The position numbers were made by a program, and so were the translations under genes. A DNA stretch of 64,000 nucleotides from Cylindrodendrum hubeiense (Eukaryota > Ascomycota > Sordariomycetes > Hypocreales > Nectriaceae). Location of the stretch: assembly GCA_014621425.1 (NCBI GenBank), contig JAANBB010000164.1, forward strand, positions 1 through 64,000, read 5' to 3'. Positions within the stretch are counted from its first letter, which is position 1. Every line of letters starts with the position of its first letter. The notes below the pieces were generated by a model. It did no database searches and had not been told where the DNA came from. It saw only the letters and a list, made by a program, of their open reading frames with translations. Positions 22,574 through 33,221 of the stretch are shown in pieces.

Positions 22574-25500
22574 TTTGTCGAACAAAGTGAATTAAGGTCT
22601 GTATGTGACAATAGGAACTTGAGTAGAAGAGAATCTGGTGAAATCTGTGGTTCTGACTTAGACCGATTAGTAGCGAGGATCTCTTCGACTTATATATTCG
22701 TTCTGAAGGGGTTTCTTACGTCAGTGTGCCATAAAAATACATCATGCACTGAAAGCGCCTTATTAATTAATAACTTCGACGACGTCATGATTTACAAATG
22801 TCTCTTATTCATTGGGGCCATGTGCGATGGTCATGCTTATGCGTATCAAGATCAGGGGGATGTACCCAAAACACCACGTAAGCAGTGTATTTTTGTCTTT
22901 GGCGGTCAGAGATTTTAGTTCATTAGGTGCTGAATCAAAGTAAGCCTCAGCAGTTGCATCCTTTTAGATCAATGAACTGGATGCAGCGCGATAATCCAGC
23001 TTTGGCTCCCCTATATAGAGCTACATATCAACGTCTAATCATCTAGACGGCTTAAACGGCGCTCATCGGGAAATTTTTGTATGTTCCCTACCTCAAGTGC
23101 CACTAGGTGCCTTCAGTTCAAAAGGACCTTGTCTGATGGTGGGATGGTTTTAAACCAACATCTGAAGAACTGCGAGCATTCTCAATCACTACTCGTTTCT
23201 GGTTCATTAAATGAATACATTTTAATCATTGGCCGAGGTCCCGTAGCTCATGGATGGCAATTTTACACGGGCGGCCGCCATGGCATGAATTATCCGTTGG
23301 TCATGAGTGGTATCTGCAACCATTGTTTCTACCCATGGAAGAATGTGGCTGTTTAAACCTATGATTGGCGTAAATAAAGTGGTCTGTAAGACAAATGTAA
23401 GCTTATCCTAAAATACAAAATGTTGATCTTAATTACCTAACACTATTGCTACCTTACCTTACCCTTTGTCATCATGTGGTACGTGTCAAAGTCCATTGTG
23501 ACAGGATACACCCCAAGTCGCCAATTTCAAGCTAACAAGGCAAAAGTGCCGTGGTTTCTGTTGCTTTGATGAATATTGTAGTCGAGGGAATCACTTGGAC
23601 TTTACTGCAGAGCATCGAGCTCCGTCGAATATTCCGGCGGCCAAGCATATCTTGTATGGCGTCGGTCGGCAATGGTACAGAAGCTGAGGACATATAGCCG
23701 TATCAAATGACCATCGTAACGTAACAACTACATCGACTGGCCATGTGACAATTCCTACCAGAAGAGAGAGTGCCCGATCTTATTTCCCCTAGTCGACCTT
23801 GCGAGGAGCTGAGTAATAGTTACCCAATCTTGTATTTTGTGAAGGTCTCATCCATTGTTCCAGGTATGGACAAACAAAGATCATGGCTGTTATGAGCTCA
23901 GGCTGCTAATATTGCCAGCCGGTCACCGGCTATCTTGTTGCTCGCCCCCAGCCTGTCCGTGATGATGGATGACACCACGCGCTAAAAGCTTAGGCCTAGC
24001 AATGCCAGCTACGATGGGGCCAAATTTGTCCGCGGTGACAAGCACCGGGCTACTATGGCCCGGCCCATACAATCCCCCACTTCGAGCCATTGGCCGCAGA
24101 CCCTCAACGGAGCTGGCATGGGCTTTCTGTTTGTCAGTATTCCTCCCCGTGCTGTGCTGCTGACTTTTTGGCGGCGATGATAGAGCTCCGTACGAAAGCG
24201 CTCTTGTCAGCGACATGATGTTGGTCGGGGTGACCATCTTGCACCGAGATCTTCATATACATCGGCTGTAAGAGGCAAAGCGAACGCTGACCTGCAAGGC
24301 CTTGAGACTTTCTGAAATGGGGACTAATATACCCTTTCTTCGATACAGGCTGTATCATCCAAGAGTGAACTTCCGCAGATACTGTTGTTCTGGTTACGCC
24401 TGTGGTGTGTGTCGAGGCTAGTGGGAAGAGACCAAATATCAAGCTCAGCTGTGAGCCCCACCATCGGAGTCGACCTCCGAGGGAGCCTTCCTCCCAGTTT
24501 TCCGGTCAAAATCAGGAGCCATAGCACGTACGGTCCATTAATTGCAAGTAATTTGTTTATAAAAATTCCCCTTAGCAGCATACACTCTCATCTAATTAAC
24601 GTCTGCCGCGAACATGTCGTCCCATAGCCAAAGCTATCTTACGAAAGCCCCGCTTGGAATAATTTCGAAGATGGCATTTTAGTCCAGTGAGCGACTCGGA
24701 AGTGATAGTACTCACGCCTTCCTCCAAATAAGTTATGGTGGTCTAATTCTCGGCATCTACCGCTTGAATGGTAATTGGAGTGATAAATTTGATCCCAATA
24801 TTGGTGAAGGCATCAAGCAACGCTTCTGTGCCTTGGTTCCTGAGTTGGGTCAGCTAGAAGATTCACGGCTCTGAAACAAGGAATCGGGCTTCGGCGCACG
24901 TACTTATTCTGACATCCCTTGCTTAATCAGGACTAAAATATGTGATAGCTGGGAGAAAAGGTGGTGTTAGAATCTAGAGGGAGAAGAAGTATTGCATGAC
25001 GGTCATCCACAATTACGGAGTTGGGGGCTAGCAATCAGGCGTCGTCGTGAGTTAAGTTCCGGCTCTCCCCAATCCCCCACACTTGGGACAAACACTAAAG
25101 AATCAGCACTTAGTGAAATGGAGAAGGCAGCGTTAGATCTTATTTCTCCGAGGGCAATGCTGTAGTGGTCTGCACTGATTTGGTGTGGTGTAGATCGTGC
25201 TTGGAGCCCACTTTTGAGGCTTATCGGTGTAATATTCTTCTAGATAGCTACTATAGGCGTGCAAAGGCTATCCTATGATGCACATGTTGATACGAAGTGA
25301 TAATCTGGCCGCCTAGGTATCTTTGCAAGTTATTACTCTGCCGATCCGGTTTTGTGAGAACTCAAACTGAGGTAGCGACTGCTTTTCCTCCATTCCGATG
25401 TCATTGAGACGGTCATGGCCAAGTTGTAATCTCTCTCACACGTTCCATACTTGAGTCAGTCACCCCCTTCTTCATTCCCGTTATCGTCAGGTTTACGCGT

Positions 25501-25964
25501 TGGTCTCCTTCGACCCATGCACTTGGCCATGAATTGTTGCTGGTACGTGCGGAAGTTCCGGGCTTCGGTGTTCTACAGATTAGACTCCTGTTTTTAGTCC
25601 TGTTTCGGCGAGGGGCAACCTACCTCGGTCTCAGCAACCGAGAGTTCAAAAGTCAAATCAGGCCACACTGGAGATAAACAGGATAGCGCGTCGAAGATTA
25701 GGGTTAATAATGAGATAAAATTCTGCGGGGCCCCGGATTATCGTCTGTCTTAGATCCACCCCTTATCACTCTCCTCGTGCCTCGGTGGTCATGACCGAGA
25801 TAGACACCCCTACTCCCATGATCCAAGCGTCTCGACCTGTTAGTTGAAATATGCCAATCTGCTCCTCAGGTTTCCCAAGCCATTCTCCCTTCAACTCTAA
25901 GCGTTCAGCAAACTATTCAACTCTGTCTTTGATCAGGGTTTTCACACAGCAGCATCCTGGCATC
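22574..25964. other. 3.4-kb gene-poor region
   Basis: No intact gene recognised. Several frames around 23923-24581 and a minus-strand fragment near 24740-24850 (reading ALLDAFTNIGIKFITPI) look protein-like but are short and broken, perhaps remnants. A perfect palindrome CGGGGCCCCG at 25726-25735 lies about 230 bp upstream of the permease start. Confidence 0.4.
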
Positions 25965-27866
25965 ATGGTTCTGATGGACGTCGAGAAGGAGCAGGTCAAT
26001 GACCTTGCTGCCATTGAATCCAACTCCGAGGGTGAGACTGAGCAATCAAACGAGCTTCGCCGCGAATTCAAGCCTCATCAAGTGTTTATGTTCTCAATCG
26101 CTTGCGCAATTGGCACTGGCTTGGTCATTGGTTCGGGTACTGCCCTGTCCAGGGGCGGACCTGGGAGCATCTTGATCGCATACCTGATGGTTGGCGCAAC
26201 CGTCTTCTTTGTCATGACAGCTTTGGGAGAAATGGCTGCTTTCCTGCCGATGAACAAGGGCTTTGGCGGATATGCAAGCCGAATGGTCGACCCAGCCTTC
26301 GGGTGAGTAGACACCCCTAATTCTGACAAATGATGCATCTGACCCGAATGATAGTTTTGCAACCGGTTGGAACTACTATTTCAAGTACATTATCGCTGCT
26401 CCAGCTAACCTGACCGCTGCCGGGCTGATCATCCAATACTGGAGACCGGACCTGAATGTTGCGATCTGGGTTACCATTTTTACGATTGTGATTGTTGCCG
26501 TCAATGTATGCTCCTCTCCAAAATTATTCAAGTATAGCTAATCTAACTTCACCCCAGGTGATGCATGTCAACAGTTTCGGCGAAACCGAATTCTGGCTTG
26601 GCTTTGCCAAAGTCCTAATCATGACGACCCTAATTCTCTCCACCTTCATTTGCGCAATGGGCGGTGGGCCTAACCACGAACGATCCGGATTCAAATACTG
26701 GAATGAGCCAGGAGCTTTTGCCGAGTACTTGATGGAGGGCCCAAAAGGTCGCTTTCTTGGCCTCTGGGCCTGTATTTGCCAGGCCTGCTTTGCCTTTACT
26801 GGTACTGAGGTCGTTGGTATGACGTTCGGCGAAACCCCAAATCCCCGAAAGAATATTCCTCGTGCAATTAAGCAAACCTTCTGGCGAATTGGAGTCTTCT
26901 ATATTCTTGGTGTTTTGGTGTTGGGTATGGCTGTGCCATATAACAACGAGCAACTGATCGGAGCGACCAAGCAGGCCACAAGCGGAGGCAAGTCTCATAT
27001 CATTTTTGCTGTTTGATGAAAGTTCCCCTTCTAATATCGAAAACAGCTGCATCACCCTTTGTTGTTGCTGTTACTTTGGCCGGTATTGGTGTCTTCCCTG
27101 ATATCATCAACGGATCTCTCCTGGTCTTCACACTCAGCGCAGCCAGCTCAGGTATGCAGCCACTCCATGTCCGATTGGAAAAACACAAAAGTTAATAAGC
27201 CAGATATTTACTGCGCCTCGAGATCACTCTACGGACTCGCCAAGGATGGCCAAGCTCCCGCTATCCTGGCCAAAGCGCGTAAAAATGGCAACCCCATTTA
27301 TGCTGTGGGCGCCGCGGCAATCTTCTGTCTCCTTGCTTACATGAATGCGGCGAAGTCTTCGTCCACCGTCTTTGGCTACCTTGTTAGCTTGGTCACCGTC
27401 TTTGCGGTCCTCAACTGGGTTGCGCTGTTGGTATCCCACATTTCTTTCCGACGGGCACTCAAGGCCCAGAACATCTCATTAAATGACCTTCCCTACGTTG
27501 GCATGTTCCAACCCTGGGGGTCTTATTACGCCTTGTTCATGTCTTTGTTGGTGATCGTTTTTAATGGTAGGTCTCTCATGCCCTAACTCACGACTCTGGG
27601 ATTCCATACTGACGAATATGCTTGCAGGCTATGACGCATTTATTCCTCACTTCAAGGTCGATGTCTTTATTCTCAAGTATCTCGGTACCATACTTTTCGT
27701 TGGAAATATTGCCTGGTGGAAAATTTACAAGGGCACGACTAAGATTGCGCCTGAATCAGTCGATTTAGTTTCTGGAAGAAGGGAATTCGAAGAGATGGAG
27801 AGCGCAGAAGATGCGCGTTGGAAGGGTGGGTTTTGGAAGGATACCATTAGTAAACTGAGACGCTGA
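25965..27866 (+). CDS. Amino-acid permease (APC superfamily, fungal AAT type)
   Basis: Plasma-membrane proton symporter for amino acids. Six exons: 25965-26302, 26355-26505, 26558-26987, 27047-27151, 27204-27566 and 27628-27866, giving 541 residues, normal for the family, with about twelve hydrophobic segments. TM1 carries the family signature (IGTGLVIGSGTALSRGGPGS) and TM2-3 GEMAAFLPMNKGFGGYASRM. The DIYCASRSLYGLAKDGQAP loop is also typical. Intron 3 (26988-27046) must use a GC donor (GGAG|GCAAGT) because the only nearby GT breaks the frame. The other introns are GT-AG of 52-61 bp. The start at 25965 (MVLMDVEKEQ) was preferred to an in-frame ATG at 25851. It converges on the Zn2Cys6 regulator gene; with the aldolase and aminotransferase beyond, it suggests uptake of the substrate used by that group. 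Confidence 0.9.
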
Positions 27867-28331
27867 GGACAGTTACCTTTTCAGGAACGGATGATTATGT
27901 TAACAATTACGAGGGTGCGTTGGAGATTTATTATTCTATTTATTTCGCGAGATTTAGTCCACATGATTGCTTTCAATCAAGTGTTTTTATTCAAGCCAGC
28001 ACCAAAAGAAAACGTCTCAAATGTTCGATGGCTGCTCGCCACTTAGCCTTCTCGCATTTTCGAACTCTGGAAGCGGTTGATAGTGGGATCTAGAGCGACA
28101 GATTGAGAAGACCGTAATGTTGATGCCATTTACCTGATCATACAGCCCACGATGGTGTTTATTTTTCAACTTGCAAAGTACAAATGCATCAGTGTCCTCA
28201 ATGTCGTCCCAACCAACACCCGCACATCATCATAATATGCATTACATCTATACTATATTAACTCAGAGTAGAGCCGTTTATCATATTCTGGCAGTTTATT
28301 TGTATGGTAGAGCTACGCTTAGTACTATCCT
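27867..28331. other. Convergent 3' region
   Basis: Shared terminator region between the permease (+) and the Zn2Cys6 regulator (-). No gene is seen. Confidence 0.5.
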
Positions 28332-31101
28332 CTACGAATTAAAACGCAGCACATGCTTTCGAAGCTCAGCAAAGTCTCCCACATCCTGTCCAGTCAATGC
28401 CCAATCCGGATCGTTAAGCAGTGACTGGTAGTGATTGTAGTAGTCCTCGATTGGAGGGTCCACAAGTAAGTTGCCCACATGCGCGTTTTCACCTGCAGCA
28501 GCGTCGACAGGAGGAAGCCATATGTCGGAAATACTATTCCACATACCAGTGTCCCAAGGTACAGACTGGTACTCCGTCATAGGCACACCAGGCTCGACTT
28601 GGGCTGAGCCGACGTTAGGTCCCTCTCGTAGTGGACCGTCAGTGGTGCTCGCGTGCAACTGTTCGTGACCGTCTAGGTTTCTCTGGGTGGCCTCGTTATC
28701 CCCCAATTCTCCACGGTTGTCGGGCCCCGAGCTGTCTTGAGCCTGGGGAGTCGAAATCGATGCTTGTGGTACTTCAAGAATTGTTGAGAGGTGATTCCAA
28801 ACGCTCTGTACTTCTTGAAACCGTTGAATGGCATACGTGTTGCCTCGACCGGCCAGATGCTGTAAAATATCCATGGCTTCTCGCAATCCTGGCGTCGGGT
28901 TGATTCTTTGATCGGGTTCGGAAGCCGAGTCGAAAATCATCGTGAGGAGCATGATAAATGCCGCGGAGAAAGTGGCATCGCAATCGAAGAATCCAAAGAT
29001 GGCTGAAAGATGATCATATTAGCTAATGGGACCAGATTTCGCCGAAAGAGCTGACGAACCAACGAGGTTTCTGTTCTTGAGTGCAATTATGGCTTTTAAT
29101 AGTCGCCTCGCGGCTTCTGAGCAAGTTCTAAATAACTTTCCCAGCGTGCCAGCGTGGAGTTCCTCAGGATTGGGGTGACTGCCACCCAGTATGAGTTGGG
29201 CTACATGGAGCATAAGAGGCCTAATTGTCAAGAGCGTGGCCTGCACAAGAAATCATAAATTGTTAGCAATTGCTTTACCCAGATTTTTAAGGCGGTCGTG
29301 TCTCCATACTTGGTATATCATAAGGTGAAGCGAGGCCGTGGTCCTAAGTGCGAGGTCTGAATTGTTTCCAGTGTAGCTGAAAAACTGCTCCGATGGAATT
29401 TCTTTGGAGATCCCGAATAAATTTCTTATTATTTGTTGAACATTGAGTACGAAATCGTCCTCTGTTCGATGCGGGGGTCCGTATAGAACTGGGCTCGCCA
29501 TTAGCATTGTGAAGGCAAATGCTCAAGGTTCACTTGGCACTCTTACCCGTGATCACTTGCCCTGTAATTCGGGCTATTTTGACATTGGCTCTAAGAGGGG
29601 CGCTTGGTGGGAAACCACCTGAGTCTGATGGTAGAGGCAGATCGATCATATCATCATTGATGCCTGACGGCTTCCCAGTCGCAGCAGCTAGACGTCTAGT
29701 AGATTTTGGAGTGTAAGAAACGTCTTGGGGGATTGTGATTCATTTTGATCGTACCTTTCTTGCATGTAGATGGTCCACCATAATCTGTTCAGCTGCACCC
29801 TTTCGGATCGCAGCATCTTCATTCCAGTTGCTTTTTGATGATAGCCATGCAAAACTGCCAAGCGCAGAGCAGTACTAATCTGGCAGCAGCGAAGAAAAGT
29901 CAGCAAACTAACTAAGAGATGAGTCTCATTGAATTCTTAGTACTTACGTATAAGTAGGCTTCTTCTTTGCGATCCACCATTTGAAGATACATTGCCATCA
30001 AGGCATGAACCTCAACTCCCAGCCTGCCGTGAGCGTAATGCACACTAATAGAGGGGAAATTTTGATGCGCGAACTCAAAGAGTCTCGTTCCCGGAAATAT
30101 GGTTCCATCGTCGTCAAAATCGCCAGTGAACAGTTTCCCGATTGCTAAAATAATGATCATTTCCATGTACCAAAGGTCGTGTGCTTGGATGGGATCATTA
30201 ATGTTAGCATAGAGAAGGCCAACACGGTCTGACAGCTCCCGTTGATCAAAGTGAGTTTGTGTTTGACCAAGGTAAAAATTAACGGCCTCTAGAAGCCGGT
30301 ACGCTTCTTCTTCGAGTGGCAGTTGAGGAAACCTTCCGGTCGGGGCGGTTACTCGGAGTGAAGAGGTGCCGGCGTTGTTGTTTCCAGGACTGGAAGTGGT
30401 TATCTGAGTCCCATCGGATCGAGTTGTGCCAGACCTGATCAGTAAGTCTTGGACCTTGCTCCCGAAGGCGTTACTTGAGCTGAGGGAGGATTCTGCGGGG
30501 ATCCCCTGCACGTTGTGAGTGCCAAAACCTTCTAACCCTGCCGAAATTGAGCGGTTGCTAGAGTGGTTCGAATGTCCATAACTGCTATTTTGAGTGCTGC
30601 CTCCTCCTCCTTGGGCAAGCCCCTGTCGATTTGGGGTCGTGGGTTCGTTGGCATCGGCGTGGGTGAATGGCGACACAGCGACGTCTGGAACACTACTGTG
30701 TGGGTTTGGGGCTGAATTATCCGATGAAATAAGAGCTGTCACAGTCGGAGATATATGTGGTTGATCCGGTTCTGTTTCTTCTGTTTTGTTGTGAGCATAT
30801 TGCTAGGAGAGGAGATGAGGAAGCATGATGGGCTGCTACCATACCATTCTCATTTGTATTGTTAAGTTGACCATGGTCTTCGTACCTGGCTAAACGACTT
30901 TCGAGTTCCTCTATTCTCCTAAACGTCCTAGTCAATAACGCAGATCGTCAATAGCAGGGCATTTTGAGAAGACTGTACGTCACAGAGTAAACCCGTTTCT
31001 GACCATGGGGAGGAATGACACAAGACAGATCCCGTTTGGAACAATATTGACAGGGAACTGTCCCAGAGCATTTGACCTTCTTCAGGCGGCAGGTTTGACA
31101 G
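28332..31101 (-). CDS. Zn2Cys6 fungal transcription factor (5' end unresolved)
   Basis: Nuclear DNA-binding regulator. Exons found: 31101-30979, 30927-30845, 30780-29948, 29879-29755, 29695-29547, 29488-29310, 29240-29060 and 29002-28332. All introns are 51-69 bp and frames join throughout. The first of these exons encodes a full binuclear zinc cluster (CQTCRLKKVKC, then CQYCSKRDLSC). A short coiled linker follows (RRIEELESRLARYED). The fungal-specific transcription factor domain spans the middle (ALRLAVLHGYH, RVQLNRLWWTIYMQERRLA, ATGKPSGINDD). A disordered acidic C-terminus ends the protein. The exon with the start codon lies upstream of 31101 and was not resolved; an ATG at 31357 (MSDASKRARN) is a candidate, but no donor fits the phase. 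It sits between the permease and the aldolase/aminotransferase pair, so it is a plausible local regulator. Confidence 0.85.
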
Positions 31102-31922
31102 CTAAAACGGTGTCAGCAGTTTGATTTGATGCGATGCCCGGTAGCAGAACAGGCGTGGATCGCGTGAGATGATGGAAGCTCTTTGGCAGCCAGCACAACA
31201 CGCCCAATTGCGCCAAGACCAGGATTTAGATGCGAGGTCAGCATCAAGCAAGTGGGGTTAAGACTAACGCAATTACACTGGCGGCCTTATGGACGGAATC
31301 CCTTCCCGAGGATGTTCTGCCAAGGGGGTTCCTAGCCCGCTTTGAGGCGTCGGACATGGCCCTGCAGATGGCCAATCCAGATAGCGACTCAGATTGGCCC
31401 AGTCAGATAACAGCCGTACCCAGGGATCTCGTGCTGCAGTTTGATCTGTGGAGGACCAATTCCCGGTATCTCGTTCGCCTTTTGGATGAGAAGACGTGAC
31501 GCCGAAGCAAGAGGATCTGGTGCGAGGGGTTCGGAGTGGGGTTCGGAGGTGGCCCCCGAAATTGGTCGCCCGAGTCGTGAACCCGATTCAGATCGCTCCC
31601 ACCGCGATGAATTTACGTAAGTTTGGGTTAAAATGCAGGGATCATGTTCACAGGGTGCTTTCTAAAGGTAGCAGCTTATCCCTTTGTCTGTTGTGACCGA
31701 GAGGGTTCAATGTGTCACCGCAATGGTAAATACTTGGTTGGGGTAACTATTTTGGTACGTGTGATAAGAAGTGCCATGAGCTCGGTGACTCGGCCCGTAT
31801 CTGTCATAGAAATCGGCCGCCTGTGCTCGCGCAAGTGGAGACTCATGACGAACGAGTCGATTCCATTACCCTTCGCTATCTATGGTCGGCTACTCCGTCC
31901 TCTAGAGCTAGAGATAGCCGAC
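31102..31922. promoter_or_regulatory. Upstream region of the Zn2Cys6 regulator
   Basis: Holds the missing first exon and promoter of the regulator, and the 3' flank of the aldolase gene. The plus-strand open frame at 31230-31499 has no recognised domain. A CGG-N9-CCG palindrome lies at 31544-31558. Confidence 0.45.
31542..31560. promoter_or_regulatory. CGG-N9-CCG inverted repeat (candidate Zn2Cys6 site)
   Basis: The element TTCGG-AGGTGGCCC-CCGAA has CGG at 31544-31546 and CCG at 31556-31558, with matching flanking T/A bases. Zn2Cys6 dimers commonly bind inverted CGG triplets with fixed spacing. The same N9 spacing occurs in the aldolase/aminotransferase promoter. Confidence 0.4.
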
Positions 31923-32885
31923 TTACAGGCGCACCTGAGGCACGGCCCCGGCAGACCTACGTCCCCCGCCTGCAATCAACGACAAGTCTTGTTGAACAAG
32001 TAGAAACCTCGCTCCCAAAGTGTTGATGAACCAATCATGGATTTTAGGATCATCGTAGACTCCAGCCACGCCAAACACCTTGTTATGCGTCTTGCAGGCG
32101 TCGCTCACCTTCTTTAATGATGAACGGTACGCCTCGCTCTCGAAGTCCCCAGCAACTCCCATGTCGATGCACAAGTCGTTGGATCCGACGAGAAGAACAT
32201 CCACGCCATCAACCGCTGCGATCTCGGCCACGTTCTTGACAGCTTCTCCGCTCTCGATCATGGCAAAAACCGTAGAGCCATACTTGTTCCCAAATTCAAC
32301 TGCCTCCGAAATCGGAGTAGGCTTCATGTTGAACAGTGGCATTATGCCTGTCATCGAGCGGCATCCCTGGGGAGGGTATTTGCAGATGCTCACTGCCGCT
32401 TTCGCCTCCTCTGATGAATGACACGTTAATTAGCCATGCCATCACTTAATTAATAAGGGATGAGCTTGGTCCGTACCTGCATTCTGGATGTGGGGAAATA
32501 CCACACCCATCGCACCGCCGTCGAGAACCCGCTGGACAAATCCATTGCCGCATTGATGCGGTACACGCACAAACGGCGTGATGCCTGCCAGATGTCCGAC
32601 ATTGCAAAGATTGCTCGCCTCGGCCAGTGTCAACCAGGCATGCTCGAGGTCGATGAACAGCGAGTCAAATCCGGCGTGCCGTGCGACCTGGACAATCTGC
32701 GCATTCGGTGACACCTTGATGCCGAATGACTTGCAGACCTGGCTTGAGGTGATGCACCGCAAGAGATTGTTGCTGTAAGTAGGGGTGATCATCTTCGAGA
32801 AGGAATTATTGGGACGGTTGGGAGATTGCCGGTTTAGTAATCTTGACAGACGTCTGACTTCGTATGTGCTAAGTGGTTGGGACAT
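31923..32885 (-). CDS. HpcH/HpaI-type aldolase
   Basis: Class II (metal-dependent) aldolase of the HpaI family, which reversibly cleaves 4-hydroxy-2-oxo acids to pyruvate plus an aldehyde. Two exons: 32885-32477 and 32410-31923, with a 66-bp intron (GTACGG...CATCAG) and exact frame. About 298 residues from ATG 32885, or 267 from ATG 32792, where similarity to the family begins. Family motifs in order: FIDLEHAW (catalytic His region), FVRVPH (substrate-binding Arg), GAMGVVFPHI, FAMIESGEAV (metal Glu), VDVLLVGSNDL (metal Asp). The C-terminus LGARFLLVQQDLSLIAGG is typical. Divergently transcribed from the aminotransferase across 336 bp, so probably co-regulated. The physiological substrate cannot be told from sequence; 4-hydroxy-2-oxoglutarate-like acids are the obvious candidates given the neighbour. 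Confidence 0.85.
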
Positions 32886-33221
32886 GTCCTGGATTATGAG
32901 TTCTATTAAATGTCTTGCCTTCTTGCTGGAAGATGGGCCCTCTGAGCAGTGCCTCGGAGGTCATCTCCAGAGGTCCATCAAGAGGGCCTACACAAAGAGT
33001 GGCTGCGATAATTCATGTGCATACGCTCCGCAGCAAGAAGGGGCTTAGCTTGGGGCGGCTCGGGGTCGACCCCCGAGCACTGAGACGGCCGACTTTTGAT
33101 CGGATACCGAAACCGACTATCCGCAGCCCAGCTGAGTCTTGTGTAGTTGCAATATTTAATTCAGGCGAAGGAAACAAGGGAAAATAACGCACTATTACTA
33201 TCCCTACTACTTCATCCCGGA
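32886..33221. promoter_or_regulatory. Divergent promoter, aldolase / aminotransferase
   Basis: 336 bp between the two start codons. It contains the near-perfect 21-base palindrome at 33058-33078 and a TATTTAA-type AT stretch at about 33150 on the aminotransferase side. A single control region for both genes is likely. Confidence 0.55.
33058..33078. promoter_or_regulatory. Palindromic CGG-N9-CCG element
   Basis: The core CGGGGTCGACCCCCG (33061-33075) is two inverted CGG triplets separated by nine bases, and the symmetry extends to GCT/AGC on the outside with one extra C. It is centred about 180 bp from the aldolase start and about 155 bp from the aminotransferase start. It is the best candidate operator for the neighbouring Zn2Cys6 regulator. 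Confidence 0.45.

Noticed and set aside
24740..24850. Protein-like minus-strand fragment (ALLDAFTNIGIKFITPI)
   Set aside because: Too short and surrounded by stops; family not identified, so not called as a pseudogene.
25697..25710. TTAGGG-like sequence suggesting telomeric DNA
   Set aside because: Single occurrence, not tandem.
31230..31499. 89-codon plus-strand frame upstream of the regulator
   Set aside because: No domain; overlaps the likely first exon and promoter region of the minus-strand regulator.
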